From positions 98,940,780 through 99,004,779 of the forward strand of contig CM056380.1 in NCBI GenBank assembly GCA_029718625.1: a stretch of 64,000 nucleotides of DNA. The letters are read 5' to 3'. Source of the stretch: Synaphobranchus kaupii. Its lineage: Eukaryota; Chordata; Actinopteri; Anguilliformes; Synaphobranchidae. The translations under genes and the position numbers were made by a program. Below, piece after piece: positions 11,601 through 23,061 of the stretch. The notes beneath the pieces were generated by a model. That model saw only the letters and a list, made by a program, of their open reading frames with translations, searched no databases and was not told where the DNA came from. How positions within the stretch are numbered: position 1 is the first letter of the stretch; every line of letters starts with the position of its first letter.

Positions 11601-14600
11601 TTGTTTTGTTTGCTCAAGATGAACGTTCAGACTAATAGCCGAATGACTGATGTGTAATGATTGCCGTTGTGTTGATTCAGTTAGAGAACAGAAAAGGGGG
11701 AGAAGAGGTCATTTACTTTTCTGCAGTTATGCAGTAAATTCAGTGTGAAAATCACAGATGGCCAGCGTTGTCATTTTAATTCGCTTATTAGGAAGTTGCG
11801 CATTTGGACGTAGCACTCGGTTTTTTACTTTTCACATTTGCGAGCTTTGAAGTTTCTGTCTCTTGCTTTGACTTTGGCAGTCAGAATTTTCATTGAGAGG
11901 ACCACAGACAGGCAAGATCCACAAGTATCCTCGATAGGGCAGTTATAATGAAGGCTTTTGTGGATTAGTTAAGTAAATAAAAACTGCAGACTCGCAGCAA
12001 TTTTCAGGCTACTTTATGTTCTGATTGCATGTTTTCATGCTAGCTCTGTACTGGTGAGTGCCCTTTGTCAGAGGAACTCAGGGTTTCTGTGCTGTCTGTG
12101 AGGTCCAGTGCACTCTATTCTGGACCTTTCTCTCACAGGGTAGTTACTGACAGGGGGACTGCATTGGCTGAGGAGTATAAAAGGCTTTGTGGCTCCCTGT
12201 CTCAAGCGTTTGAGTTCCTGCTTTGCGTTACAGATGGGTTGAGTTCTCCATGCCTTTGGGATCAATCCCCCAAACATTCTGTCCATCATGGGGCAGGACA
12301 TTGTTACGCGCCGTTGCCGGGTAACAGCATGTTGCTAATCAGCCAGCCTTCGGACAGACACTAAGCAGAGTGGGGCAAAATAACATCTCAGCAGAGTTAA
12401 GGGGGGAAGTTTTGCTTTTTGTTTTTTGTTCTTGAGATTTTGTTTAATTTTGTGGACATTTCCTCACATGTGAATTGGTCAAAAATAAATGTGCTATATT
12501 CCTGCTAAGATTTTTGTCAAAGAGCAAAGATTTACATAGAAATTGTAAAATGAATTGTCTATATTATTGTCTATTTTATAATTTTGTATGAGGCCTTATT
12601 TGTTGATCATTCAAGAAATAATTTCCTAAAATTAGCTTTAAATTATAACTATCCTATATCAGAAATGATCAGTGGGTAAATTATCATTGTAGAATCATGT
12701 CTTGATATAGAGTGAACATGAGCAGCCATTTTGTACCATAGTATAGGATCATGCAGTGTCTTTAGTCTGGAGTTGAAAAAAGTGTCACTGGACTGAAAGA
12801 AACAGCAACTGAGAAATCTTGGCTTTAAACTGCTGACCGTGCTGAGGTTAGCAGCTCATTTTCAACAAGCTCCAAGGGGAGCCATTCAATTTTCCCCTGC
12901 ACAAATGTGCAGTGTGGTGTGATGTACGGTATTTCCCCCTTTCCCGGTTTCAGCTGAGAAGTTCTGGTTTAAAATTGGTGCATTTGAGGAAATAATTTCT
13001 GTGACTGTTTTCTTTTGGACTTGTATTACTTCAGGATTGTATTACTTTAGGACATGACAGGCATGTTGAGATCATTGAGTGTAATGGCAGAGGGGTACAA
13101 GGGGTGTGGCGAGAATACTGAGTGGGACACAACAGGAGTAGGTTGAGTTCTCGCTTCGAATAGAGGCTTTTTGAAGGATAAGGGGTGGGTGTGTGACTTG
13201 GGCAGGGGCGCGGAATGTATAAATATACATTTAACTTCGTTAAACACTTACTCCTAAACTTTTCTGACTGTTGCGCAGACATGCAACACCGTGTTTCAGT
13301 GTCAGGTGAAATAAAGAAGGCCGTACTCCTTCAGAAACACCTGCCGTGAGACGTACAGTACAAATTTCCCATTTCCTATTCGTCATTTCACAAACTGAGG
13401 TAATTAGCTAGATTTGGTGAAAGCAGATTTTGTGGGTCCCGGGGTCCCCCGTGATCCCTGGCACCGGTAACGGGGGCATGCAGGCTGGGAGAGGCTGGGA
13501 ATGCTTACCTTCTGTGGTTCATAAGCAGCTCTCTGTGAAGGTCCTGATGGCTTTTAGAGGCTTTCACTGGATTAAGGAGCTTTTTGGGCTTGATCAGATC
13601 ATCGTCCCCTTCCATGTAATCCGGCTGAGCTGCGTAGCTGGCTACTGGGGGCAGATCCCTGTGTGGGTCCTGCTGTAGGGCACCATAGTCAGAGGCTGAG
13701 GGGGAAGAGGGTGTGTGAGACTGTTAGAGCCTGAGAGGAAGACCCTTAATTACATGTATTCTGCAAAATGCTAATACAGCATCTTATTCTGTCAAAAATG
13801 GAAATGTAATATACTGCAGTATGTTTTAAATATATTGTGATGAAAATTTTTATATATTTAGAATATACTGCAGTATATTCTTTTTCCATAAGGGTATACT
13901 GGAAAAAGAATAGAAACAGAAACAGCAACTGAGAGATATTCTTATATACTGCAGTATATTCTTTTTCCATAAGGGTATACTGGTTTGTGTGTCATTGCAG
14001 AAAATCAATTGAGAGAGAGAGAGATATGAAATGGGATGGTCTGGATGTTCTAAATCCTCACAGCTATCACCATTGAGAGAGGATTTGAGGTAGAGGCCAT
14101 TTAGACTGGGAAAATCACCAGCCAAAAAGCAAAACAAAAACAAACCCTTCAGGAGTTGCATGTCAGTGTGTTGGTGCTGGGAAAGGCAGACTGAGGGCCA
14201 GAAGGCCAGAACCTCATGACTGAGTGAGGCGTGACTGCCGTGGACAGAAATAAGTTTGGATGCATGTTTAATATGGAGACCTACCCCCCCACCCCACACA
14301 CCCACACACACACACACACACCCGGGTTCTAATTGCCCATGTGCTGTGCAAACTTTGCACCGCCTAAATGTACTATAAATGCCCTTGATGTTCTCAGACA
14401 TTTACAAACCAGATGCTGTATAATGGCTAGTGGATAAGTGACAGGTGAGAGCCAACTGTTCAGTCCTCACGATTTCCTTTATTCCTGTAGCCCCCCACGT
14501 ATGCTCTCTTTTTTCCACCGCAGGGCCACATGTACTATAAACAGTGCTGAGCAGAAAAATGCCCTCAGAAAGCTACGTAAGGGAGTTTCCACACAGAAAT

Positions 14601-17600
14601 TCAGATGTATAAAATAATATGTGCTGTAAGAATCTGCGTACCTCGGCACACCATGCTTACGCAATGTTTGGAGTCAGTGTGATATGGCGACACCATCATA
14701 GACAGGCAGAGGGAGGCAATGCAGAACTTTGCATAAGCAGATTTCCGACATTCTCCCTGAGCATTCTTTTACGCATTCTTTTATACATGTGGCCCCTGTT
14801 GTACATGTACATATACACTCCATTTAAACAGCATCCCCGTCTAGGAAATTCATGTTCCCAGGTTCTGTGTGTTCTACGTACCTACTGTACTAAAGCACTG
14901 AAAAAAAAAGTTTTTTTGATATGTGTAATAAAAAGTTTTTTTCAGTATCATTTGACATGTACATCAAATGCAACTTTAGAAATCGGCTTGAAGTATAGCA
15001 GCAAAAGTTTGTAGTTGAACAGGCAGCGCCAAGCGTACTTCAGTTCACTGACAGTTATATGACTTATTCAATAAAGCATTGTACATAAAACAAACACTTT
15101 TCTGGGGTTTCACTCTCTCATAGTAGCACTTCATCCTTCACAGAAATCTCCACTCCACTGCCATATATCATAACTATGTGGACGTTTTTGAAAATATAAC
15201 GATAAATATATTCTAGAGCTTTGTATTTAAAAAAATATATTGCAACATCTGAAAGTGACAATAGTTTGTATGTTTATCATATATTTTGAAGTGTTGCAGA
15301 ATATATAGAATTTCAGTGTCTTTTCAGTATATACCATTTCCGTAAGGGGTGATGCTTTCAAAGAAAGGGTGCGGTAGCTATTCCACAGTGTTTGTTAGTG
15401 ATGGGCGATACCACAAATTGCATTTCTGATACGATACCAAGTAATACCAAGGCTAGTATCCTGATACCGATATCGATACAATACTTTTAAAAAGTCTTCT
15501 TGTGTACATAAAAAAGGGGAGATCTTTGTGATTTCTACAGTGAAAATTGGTGAATGTGGACTTCAAAAAATTATATTTGAAAGCTTTTGCATCAGTATTA
15601 ACATACACTGCCTGGCCAAAAAATAAGTCGCACACTCTAATATTTTGTTGAACCGCCTTTAGCTTTGATTACGGCATGCATTCGTCGTGTCATTGTTTCG
15701 ACAACCCTGCAATGTCACAACATTTATTTCCATCCAGAGTTGCATCAATTTTTGGCCGAGATCTTGTATTGACGACGGGAGAGTCGAACCACTCCGTAAA
15801 GTCTTCTCCAGCACATCCCAAAGACTTTCAATGGGGTTAAGGTCTGGACTCTGATGGCCAATTCATGTGTGAAAATGATTCCTCATGCTCTCTGAACCAC
15901 TCTTTCACAATTTGAGCCCGATAAATCTTGGCATTGTCATCCTGGAATATGCCCATTGATGGGATAACCTGGTCATTCAGTACATTCAGGTACTCAGCTG
16001 ACTTCATTTTATTGCTGCATAACATAAGAGAGCCTAGACCAGACCAATTGAAGCAACTCCAGATCATAACACTGCCTCCAGAGGCTTGTACAGTGGGCAC
16101 TATGCATGACGGGTGCAACAGCTACTTTTTTTTTGGCCAGGCAGTGTATAAAGACTTCTCTCTTTCTTCTGTTTTATAACAGCAATTATAAAACACATGT
16201 TCAATTGTTCAACAACATTTAAGAAACGTTCAATTATATTACCTAATTGTGATAAAATGATGGCTGGGATAAGAGTTAAATTTACTACAGATCATTCCTG
16301 AAGGTAGCCTATTGGCAACATGAGATCTTTCCCTTCAAAACGGTAACATTTTATGAGATGTAATCTATGTTTTATAAACACTGAGCAATGCACATCAGTT
16401 TTTCCACAAAATGGATATAATGCAAAATGGATACAATGAATCAGATATTGTTTGAATATGTGTCCATTCTAAGCCTGATATAGCCTACACCTATTCATCA
16501 GCCTATACTGTAATGTTCTTCTCCTCAAGAAATGTTTCCTGCTTTCTGTTCAAAAGGTTAAAATAACCTAATATTATCACTGTATACCTGGATAATGCCT
16601 GCCTCTCTGGAAGGTTTCTGTCAGGGAACTCTGCTTGACTCTGGCTCCAGTTGTGGGGGTATTTGCCTGCTTTCCCACAACTCTTTGTGGGCTTATTTTC
16701 ATGCATTCCGGCAGGTTTGTGGTATTGCCACAAAATCGTACACACTTTTGACACGTATCGTACTTTACTTCAATACTGTTTAGTTAGGGTGACCATGTAT
16801 TGGATTTCAAAAAAAGAGGACAGGTTTAGGCGGGCGTTATGAACATAATACTAGGCTATTTGTTTGTTTATATATTGTCTATGGAACAAGGAAATCCTAA
16901 ACAGACATTTTAGGAATTTAGAAATCCTGCCTGGACGGATATTTTCGGTCCCAAAAAGAAGAAATGTCCGATATTTTTACGTGTGGGTCGATTCTGAAAA
17001 AGGAAACGTCAGGATCGAAGTGTCGATATTTCAGCCCCTCACTAGTGTTTGTCCATTGACTCCCACTGATTGGTAAGAGCATCTGTCTGCTCTCCAGCCT
17101 GGCTGCTCGGCCAGTGCCCAGGTGATTTCAGCAGGTTTCGGGTTTCATATACGACCAGGTAGAGACTGAACAATGTGCCGTTTCTCAAGTGGAACCAGAC
17201 CCCCCTTTGCTATTTAATATTTCAGAAATTGGGATTTTCCGTCTCAACACCTCCTTATCAGATAGGGTCGGCAGGAAGATGTTGACGGAGTGGGGCGGAA
17301 AGAGGGAAGCGAGTCCCTTTGACCGCTCTATTGAACAGTGATAGAGCCACTTTACAGTAGGTTAACTGTTTTCACAGCCTGGGGCCCTGTTTACAGTATG
17401 CAGACGTGGCTTGTCTGAAATATGGCAGCACCCAGGCGGAAGGTTAACAGTGACTCAACGTGCGGACGTGGCTCTTTGTTACCTGGGTGCTGTACCTGCC
17501 ACATGGTCGTAGCTGCAGCAGAGGGCAGATGAAAAGGCCCTTTAATTTTGGAGAGGAGTATAAGGGCGTAATTAATCGGCGCACAGAATGTCTCATGCGC

Positions 17601-20600
17601 TGTGGCAAGAGAGGCAGGGAGAGTTTCATCCGTGCTCTCCGTGTAGAGGGTAGCCCCCTGGGGCCTTTATGAGGGCCAGGCCAGAAATGGCAGCGAATGT
17701 AATTACAGAGCTGGGCTAAAGCGAGCTCAGTGAGGAATTGAGGTACTAGTGTCTCAAATCTGCTTTAGTCCAGCACTTCAATGTCCCTGAACGGCCCTCC
17801 CCTTGCTAATGGAATGTGGTTGCTGTGAGCAGAACTATTAATCCCATAGGTTTGTATTAACGCACGCTTGTACGGCATGGCTATGTGTGTTCAGTGTGTG
17901 CATTTGTGTGCGGGTGTATGTATATGAAATGTAGTGTGTGCGCGTGTGTGTGTGTGTGTGTATATGTGTGAGCGTGCGTATGCATAAATGTTCGTGTCAG
18001 TCGAGAAGCGTTATGCAAGACAAGTGGGCTCGATTGAGTCTGTTTGCTCAGGTTAAAAAAGTAAATAGAAAATTTGCAAAGAGGTTAATGATAAACGTGC
18101 ACCAAGCGCCGTACTGGAGAAATGCAATACAGTATGTCCCTTTTCGCTCCTCCTGCTTCATTTGCTTTAGGATCATGCTTTCTTTGTGTGCATTGCTTTT
18201 TTATCGTTGGTTACCGGGGTTGAGATGTTGACAGAACGTACTGGAATTTCAAAAACGGTGCCCCTGAAAGCTTGTTTTGGACCATTGGAGATGGTCGTTT
18301 CTTGAAGTGGATTAGAGATCGTAAAGTAAAACAGTTGTTTCATATAACATTGCACCGCACTCACATCTGGAAAGAGGAATTGTTGTCAGTGTCTGAGTCA
18401 GAACGAGCACAGTGCCTTTCATGTAACAACCCTCTCCTAAGGCCAGTTTCCATTTCAGATGTGCTTCCTTGTGGAAGGTGAATTTAGACCTCTCCCTTTC
18501 CCACCAAGCTTCCTGTCAAGAAAAGATATTGCTGCTGTTTTAGTCTTTTAAAATGTGCTCTTTTTTGTACTATCTCAGCTAATCCCCAAATGAGTTCTTC
18601 GATCATCCTGTCTCGCATTCGGTTCTACCTCTTTCAGAAATGCAAGGTACAAACAAAATGTCACCTACAGTACTCCCAAATGTTTTTACTGTAGCGTTTC
18701 TGTACATGACTGTGAGTGGAAATGCACAGTAATTGTATGCATTCTCAGAAGCTAAGTGTCAGACTAGTGGAAATGGTGAGTGCCTGGTAGAGGTGTGATT
18801 TAGGCCTGGCTTATGTAGCTTCAGCGGCTGTCTCATACTGTCCACTGGTGCTGTGATTTCCCTTCTCGAGAGTCGCCCACTCCACAACACTTTGCAGTTT
18901 GATTCAGTGCCTCTTTGATCCGGGCCATGGGTGACATCATTTCTGGAAGGTTAATGATTTCACTGCTGTCGTGTCTCATGACCCTGTACTTTAAAGTTCT
19001 TGAGAGTGAAAGCGCTTGTTCTCTGCCCGGCTTGTATACAAACGGAACACTGGCTGTCACCATGGCAACGTCAGCTGCCACAGAGGATGCCCAAATCTCT
19101 CCAGTCTCCCATGATAAAGGCTGGGAGAATTCTTTTCCCACAATACATTGTGAATACCACTCTTCATTCGTAGCATGAAATTCTTCCTGAAATTTCAGCA
19201 GGGCATTATCATGAAAAAGCAGCCGGAAAAAAAACGCGTAAAACTCCAACATGCAAATGAGAGGCTATAGGAAGGACAGTAACAAGGTTGAGAAACAAAA
19301 ATAATAAATAATAAAAAATAAAAAAAATAAATAATAATCAATTTGAGAAAAAGGGAAATGTGTGTGTAAAATGTCCAGTTCCAAATTTCTTTTGAAAGTC
19401 ACACAAAAAGTGGTCTGCAATAATGATGTAGGCTTTTGTATACTATTACGAGAAAACTGTGCTGTTGAATCATGTGCATTAGACATTAAAACGATCTGGA
19501 TAATATGTAAAACACACATCCCAGTACTTCTGCTGAAATGTTTAATACAGACTGCTAGAAAAAGCTTCTAGAGTTCAAGGCATATTTGCTTTAGCTGAGT
19601 CCAGCTCGGGCATTTGCACTGCTGACATCACGTCCTCTGATAGCCATTTAAACAAACTGAACATGCAGTTTATTGGCTTGATTGAGACAATTCACCATAT
19701 GACAGTGGAATTATGTTCATTTTTGTTCTGAAAACCAGCATTCCATTGGAGTTATTACTTTCAAAGCCCAAAAACTAATTATATTATATTAATCTAATAA
19801 TTCCTTGTACCTGTTATGAAAAGACACTTTCTTAGCAGTAGCCACAGTAGACAACTCCTATTCTGTCTGTAAACTACAGTTGTTTTTTTGCATTTCTGGG
19901 TGCTTTTTCATAAAGAAGCAGTTGCTTTCTTCTTATATGCACACTATCAGCTGTGCTTTATGCAGTGTTTGAAGGTCAAATGCTACCATGTGCTTTCTGA
20001 AAGAATGTCGGAACGGAGATATGACAAGTGACCTGTACCATGTAAGACATTTAAAGGTTGTATCAGCGATTTTCGGTGGAAACATAAATGATCACATTCA
20101 TCTGATTTTTCCTCACGATCCGCTAGCTGCCCGCCCCATAAGCAGGCCGTCAAAAAACCGCGTCTCTGTAGGCAGCCTATGCTCCGAGATCGTACACAAA
20201 AACAAATGGTACTACCAACCACTCAAAACCAAAATAAACAGTATTCCAACCAATCACAATGATCTGCACAAACGCTAATACTCTTATCTCGCTGAAATCT
20301 TGACGGATTTACAAACGGTTTGGTTTCTTACAAACGTTATTAACGTGGTTATAATTCCGGATGCTTGAACACTATTTTTTTAAAACATAACATAATTATT
20401 CATAAGTATGTTTGTTTGGGATTTCGCTTCAGAAGTGACGTCACCCAAAATCGCTGATACAACCTTTAATGTGGAAATAGCATGATGTGTAATTCTATAA
20501 AAAAATGTAAAAAATGTATTATGATAATACTCTTTTGGTTGATGACGTCATCCCAGCAGCACGCTTAAGGGGTTCTTTTGTGGGGCTCAACTGAGCTCTT

Positions 20601-21335
20601 CTATCTCAGAGGCTCAAATTTTGGCACACTGCAACCGGCTATATTTATCATTACCTATGGGTATGCCATCATGGTGACTGCTGGGTAATGAAAGATCGAT
20701 TGACCTTCTGGACCCCGTGACTACTCACCCCTCATCCCCGCTCCCCTTTCCTCCACTGTAAACTAACAGGCAGGCTTCTAATGACCACTGCGTTATCCTT
20801 TGACGTAAGTAGCGAGTTTAGGTGCAGCGTGTGCAACCCAGAATACAGATGATCATGTGTCCAATCAGCACCGTTCACAATAATGTTACATTATACAACA
20901 TTAACATCATGTTTTTTGCAGCAGAGGGACCCAGAAATCCTGCTTTCTTCAAAATTCCACGGCTGACAGACAACAATTAATAAAATACAATGAACAATGC
21001 CTTCTGCGTACTATGCACTGCACTTCCACCGTGCAGTTCATGAAGCTGACCAAAATCTCACAAGACTAATGAATGTTCCTCACCTCTCCCATCTGCTCAC
21101 CCCCCCCCCCCCCCCCCCCCCCCCCCCAGTGAAACAGGAGCCTCTTACCTGACTTGACCAGCATGTCTCTGTGTGTCCCCAGCTCCCTGGCTGGGTTGAA
21201 GCCGTGTGTGACTCTCTGTGACATGGCTCTGTGACTCCGCAGGCCCCCTGTGTCAAGCTGTGTCCCTGGCACTTGGAGCCCTACATGACTCTTTTGGGAC
21301 AGTGAGTCGCCTGGGCGCTCCACTCCTTTAAGCAT
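8510..21335 (-). CDS. fam107a: FAM107 family protein (FAM107A-like), 4 coding exons
   Basis: Coding exons 21335-21149, 13695-13509, 9615-9459 and 8623-8510 join with matching phases (1, 2, 0) into 214 codons plus stop. FAM107 proteins are small actin-associated, stress-responsive proteins with a conserved DUF1151 core. The core here spans exons 2-4: [20 protein letters not shown], then [30 protein letters not shown], the coiled-coil region to [11 protein letters not shown], and [13 protein letters not shown] near the C terminus. The NHRRG-GV, RVL and ENLKR signatures and the EKEV end look closer to FAM107A (DRR1/TU3A) than to FAM107B. The first exon adds 62 residues I cannot match, so this is a long-isoform model; a shorter product could start at the Met codon 13615-13613 in exon 2. 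Introns are 7453, 3893 and 835 bp and carry several MITEs. Confidence 0.9.
8860..9287. mobile_element. 428-bp TIR element in the last FAM107 intron
   Basis: Begins CCCAGCAAACA and ends TGTTAGCTGGG, inverted repeats of each other with one mismatch. The interior is built of degenerate GGGACGTT/GACGTCC units with no coding potential. Similar CCCAGC-ended, ACGT-rich repeats are common in teleosts (from memory). It fills half of the 835-bp intron. Confidence 0.7.
9459..9615 (-). CDS. fam107a: FAM107 exon 3 (coiled-coil region)
   Basis: Acceptor CGGTGATGACAG|GGGTG and donor GAGGAG|GTGTGT. It encodes the [20 protein letters not shown] segment and the charged helix through [13 protein letters not shown], the family's predicted coiled coil. 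Ends in phase 0. Confidence 0.93.
12163..12184 (+). promoter_or_regulatory. Inverted CCAAT plus TATA box, unexplained
   Basis: ATTGG (12163-12167) is followed by a consensus-like TATAAAAGG (12176-12184). It lies antisense inside FAM107 intron 2, and the 99-residue frame spanning it is not recognisable. It may be chance or a TE promoter. Confidence 0.25.
12313..12325. promoter_or_regulatory. RFX-type X-box candidate
   Basis: GTTGCCGGGTAAC is a near-perfect inverted repeat matching the RFX X-box pattern. Function is inferred from motif only. Confidence 0.3.
13509..13695 (-). CDS. fam107a: FAM107 exon 2 (start of conserved core)
   Basis: Acceptor CTCTTCCCCCTCAG|CCTCTGAC; donor CACAGAAG|GTAAGC, phase 2. 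Encodes [16 protein letters not shown], then [20 protein letters not shown] and [19 protein letters not shown]. The second part is the highly conserved FAM107 N-terminal core. A closer AG (CCCTACAG|CAGG, 24 bases in) would break frame with exon 1. Confidence 0.92.
13863..13983. repeat. 40-bp direct repeat with palindromic core
   Basis: An identical 40-bp unit occurs at 13863-13902 and 13944-13983. The first lies in the perfect 20-bp palindrome GAATATACTGCAGTATATTC (13861-13880). A related ATATA-rich sequence with TTTCCGTAAGGGG is near 15300-15350, suggesting a dispersed teleost repeat. Confidence 0.8.
14284..14323. repeat. (CA)n microsatellite
   Basis: CCCCACCCCACACACCCACA followed by an uninterrupted CA run. 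Confidence 0.85.
14521..14798. mobile_element. 278-bp MITE with GGCCACATGTA inverted ends
   Basis: Left end CAGGGCCACATGTACTATAA; right end, inverted, CAGGGGCCACATGTATAAAA. No transposase. Superfamily is not assigned because no clear target duplication is visible. Confidence 0.6.
15397..15600. repeat. Remnant of a GATGGGCGATACC-type interspersed repeat
   Basis: GTGATGGGCGATACCA followed by repeated GATACCGATATCGATA-like words is characteristic of a common teleost repeat end (from memory). The Tc1-like MITE at 15606 appears to be inserted in it. A possible far end is near 17010-17045, but this is uncertain. Confidence 0.4.
15606..16146 (-). mobile_element. Tc1-like DD35E MITE, copy 1
   Basis: Terminal inverted repeats CACTGCCTGGCCAAAAAA, flanked by TA at 15604-15605 and 16147-16148. 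541 bp. The minus strand keeps the C-terminal part of a Tc1 transposase ([29 protein letters not shown]) but lacks the DNA-binding domain and the first catalytic Asp. The same left-end/transposase junction is seen in the copies at 23653 and 51790. Confidence 0.88.
15837..16118 (-). pseudogene. Tc1-like transposase C-terminal fragment
   Basis: Open frame with [20 protein letters not shown], the second-Asp motif [10 protein letters not shown] and NWPSES, then disrupted before the DLNPIE motif by a frameshift. Not functional. Confidence 0.85.
17934..17970. repeat. (GT)n microsatellite
   Basis: GTGTGTGCGCGTGTGTGTGT tract read directly. Confidence 0.85.
19056..19069. promoter_or_regulatory. RFX-type X-box candidate
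   Basis: GTCACCATGGCAAC, whose complement GTTGCCATGGTGAC matches the classical X-box. Located in FAM107 intron 1; function not demonstrated. Confidence 0.35.
20051..20469. mobile_element. 419-bp hAT-like MITE
   Basis: Ends are inverted repeats beginning TTAAAGGTTGTATCAGCGAT and continuing TTT. The interior is noncoding. The TTAAAGGTTGTATCAGCGATTTT terminus is widespread in fish genomes (from memory, usually classed as hAT-related). An exact target duplication could not be fixed. Confidence 0.75.
21100..21127. repeat. C28 homopolymer beside a splice donor
   Basis: Twenty-eight C in a row on plus; on the FAM107 transcript a G28 run beginning 22 bases into intron 1 (donor GT at 21148-21147). 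Length is probably variable and may be mis-assembled. Confidence 0.9.
21149..21335 (-). CDS. fam107a: FAM107 exon 1 (alternative N-terminal extension)
   Basis: Open from ATG 21335 through 62 codons (starts [14 protein letters not shown], ends HRDMLVKS) to the donor GTCAG|GTAAGAG, phase 1, which fits exon 2 exactly. The sequence is basic and polar with no domain I know. A second in-frame Met (AMSQRVTH) could also start translation. It is likely one of several alternative first exons. Confidence 0.7.
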
Positions 21336-21361
21336 GCTCGCCTGCCCGAGCTAGAGTAAAC

Positions 21362-21373
21362 AGTCACGTGACC
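21362..21373. promoter_or_regulatory. E-box AGTCACGTGACC near FAM107 exon 1
   Basis: A palindromic GTCACGTGAC (USF/MITF/TFE-type) 27-38 bases upstream of the exon 1 ATG on the minus strand, next to CCTCC repeats (about 21399-21415). The same 12 bases occur at 28744-28755. Suggests promoter activity; not proven. Confidence 0.35.
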
Positions 21374-22820
21374 AGGGCAGTCCAGAGGCCCGCCTCCCTC
21401 CCTCCCTCCCTCCACTCTGGGCACGCTCATTGATCCACTTGGGTCCGCTGGCTGGCTGGATTAACAGCAAGCTTAAGCTCCCGTAGCTAATGCTCATATT
21501 AACCATAAGTCATCTGGGCATTTTCATCGACAGCAATATGCCGCGAACAGAAAGCATCGGAGAAGAGTCTGGAGTGTTAGTGCTCCTGGGGAAACATGGG
21601 AAATCTCCTCTGGCCTTCCATGTGTTCGTGTTTTTTAGATGTACGTCAGACCCCCCGTGTTTAGATGCCACCTTTCCAATAAAGGATTTGCTCCTTTTAA
21701 TGGGAACAGATCAATAACACAACCTGTGAACACGTCCATCTTGCCTTCTGTAGAGCAAAACACCAGTGCAGCATAGACATTCGGGGCACAATCTTATCTA
21801 TGCTTCTGTGTGCTTCACGTAATGTGCACAAAGTTCACATAATGTCCCACACTGATGGATGCCAGTGCCCTTCTGCTATAGATGCTACAGCTGAACTTGG
21901 GCACATTCTCGGTTAGTGTACCAGCAATTTGTCAGTGTGTGAATTTAGTGTGTCTTGCTCCTGGTTCAAATTGGGAGATATTATTGGGAGGTCATTGCTC
22001 ATCTTGCACAAGGCTGACATCCAGAAATGCATCTTCCAGAGCTGACTACTGTGCATTACAAATAGACTGCAGAGACACTATATTGCTTGTCTAAGTCATG
22101 CCAAGCTTTTGACTGAAGTGATGTTGCACAGAGTCTCCAAACCCGGAAAATCATTGCCCAGTTCTACTAAATCCAGACTTCGAAAATAAAAGTTTTAAAG
22201 TTGATTTTTTTTTTTTTTTTGGGGGGTTGAAATTGGTGTTACTTCTTAGAAGGTCATTGTTGTTCTGACATTTTATTACTAAGGATCTCTTCAGTCAAAA
22301 TTTTCATTTCATAGTGCTCTGGGTCAACTCAAAAAATGTTTTAATAAAAGGTCGGGGCCCGGCATCCAGGCACCTTACAACAAGTGAGGCTATTCTAACA
22401 AGTGTATTGCCCGTGGGGACATGGTGTGTCAGGACACAAGGTCAGGTGTGCCTGTGAGCGGTGCTGGGAGGAATGATAATGGCGTACTGGACTTTTGAGA
22501 GGCTCTTGTTTTCACTGGCCCTGCTCTGCATTGTTCTTCGAGGCTGAAAGACGAGAGCAGACTTACCCGAGCCATTCAGGTGATTTCCTTTTTCCGCGCT
22601 TGACTGCTCAAGGCTGTATGCGTTCTGCTGCAACAAGAAAAGCAGAACAAAAACATTACCTATTGACAAAATGGTCCTTTTGTGGTGACACAGGCCTGCC
22701 TGTTGATTGATTTCGAGCAATCTGGAACTGACAGAGTTAACAGCGCGGCTGTAGAGAAAGAATGCCGAACCGCCGGCACGGAAACTTAGTCACCCAACCG
22801 TCCCTCACCGCCCCTCCATC

Positions 22821-22866
22821 CTTTCCTCCTCCTCCTCCTCCTCCTCCTCCTCCTCCTCCTCCTCCT
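22821..22866. repeat. (CCT)n microsatellite
   Basis: About fourteen CCT units read directly. Produces proline or arginine runs in shadow frames only. Confidence 0.9.
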
Positions 22867-23061
22867 TGTCCACAGACGCTGTGCTCCATCGCCTGTTTCC
22901 CCATGCTGCGTCCGCACAGCGCATGCGCCTGCCTGGGGGGAATTCAAAGAGGTCTTTTGGACGTCTTCATGAGCGTTTGAAAGGATATTGTGTTGCCGTC
23001 GTCGGTTGCTAGGAGAGGCCTGCTCAGGCTTGGTACTGTGACAAGGCCCATACTGTCTGTG

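Larger units (their letters stand above)
9616..13508. other. FAM107 intron 2
   Basis: No coding sequence recognised. Contains a GC-richer patch near 10640-10830, a plus-strand TATA/CCAAT pair near 12163-12184 and an RFX-like X-box at 12313-12325. The rest is unremarkable AT-rich DNA. Confidence 0.6.
13696..21148. other. FAM107 intron 1
   Basis: 7.45 kb with no recognised host exon. It contains the 40-bp palindromic direct repeat (13863-13983), a CA repeat, a 278-bp MITE (14521-14798), a Tc1-like MITE (15606-16146) in older repeat DNA, a GT repeat, an X-box-like site and a 419-bp hAT-like MITE (20051-20469). Segments 16800-17060 (a GGGTGACCATG-type repeat) and 17100-20040 otherwise show nothing I can name. 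Confidence 0.6.

Noticed and set aside
13850..14401. 183-codon minus frame
   Set aside because: It crosses the 40-bp palindromic repeat and a CA microsatellite (GVCVCVCVG-type runs). Repeat-derived.
18833..19252. 139-codon minus frame in FAM107 intron 1
   Set aside because: No recognisable domain, and a long frame also runs on the other strand. More likely chance openness around a conserved or regulatory segment.
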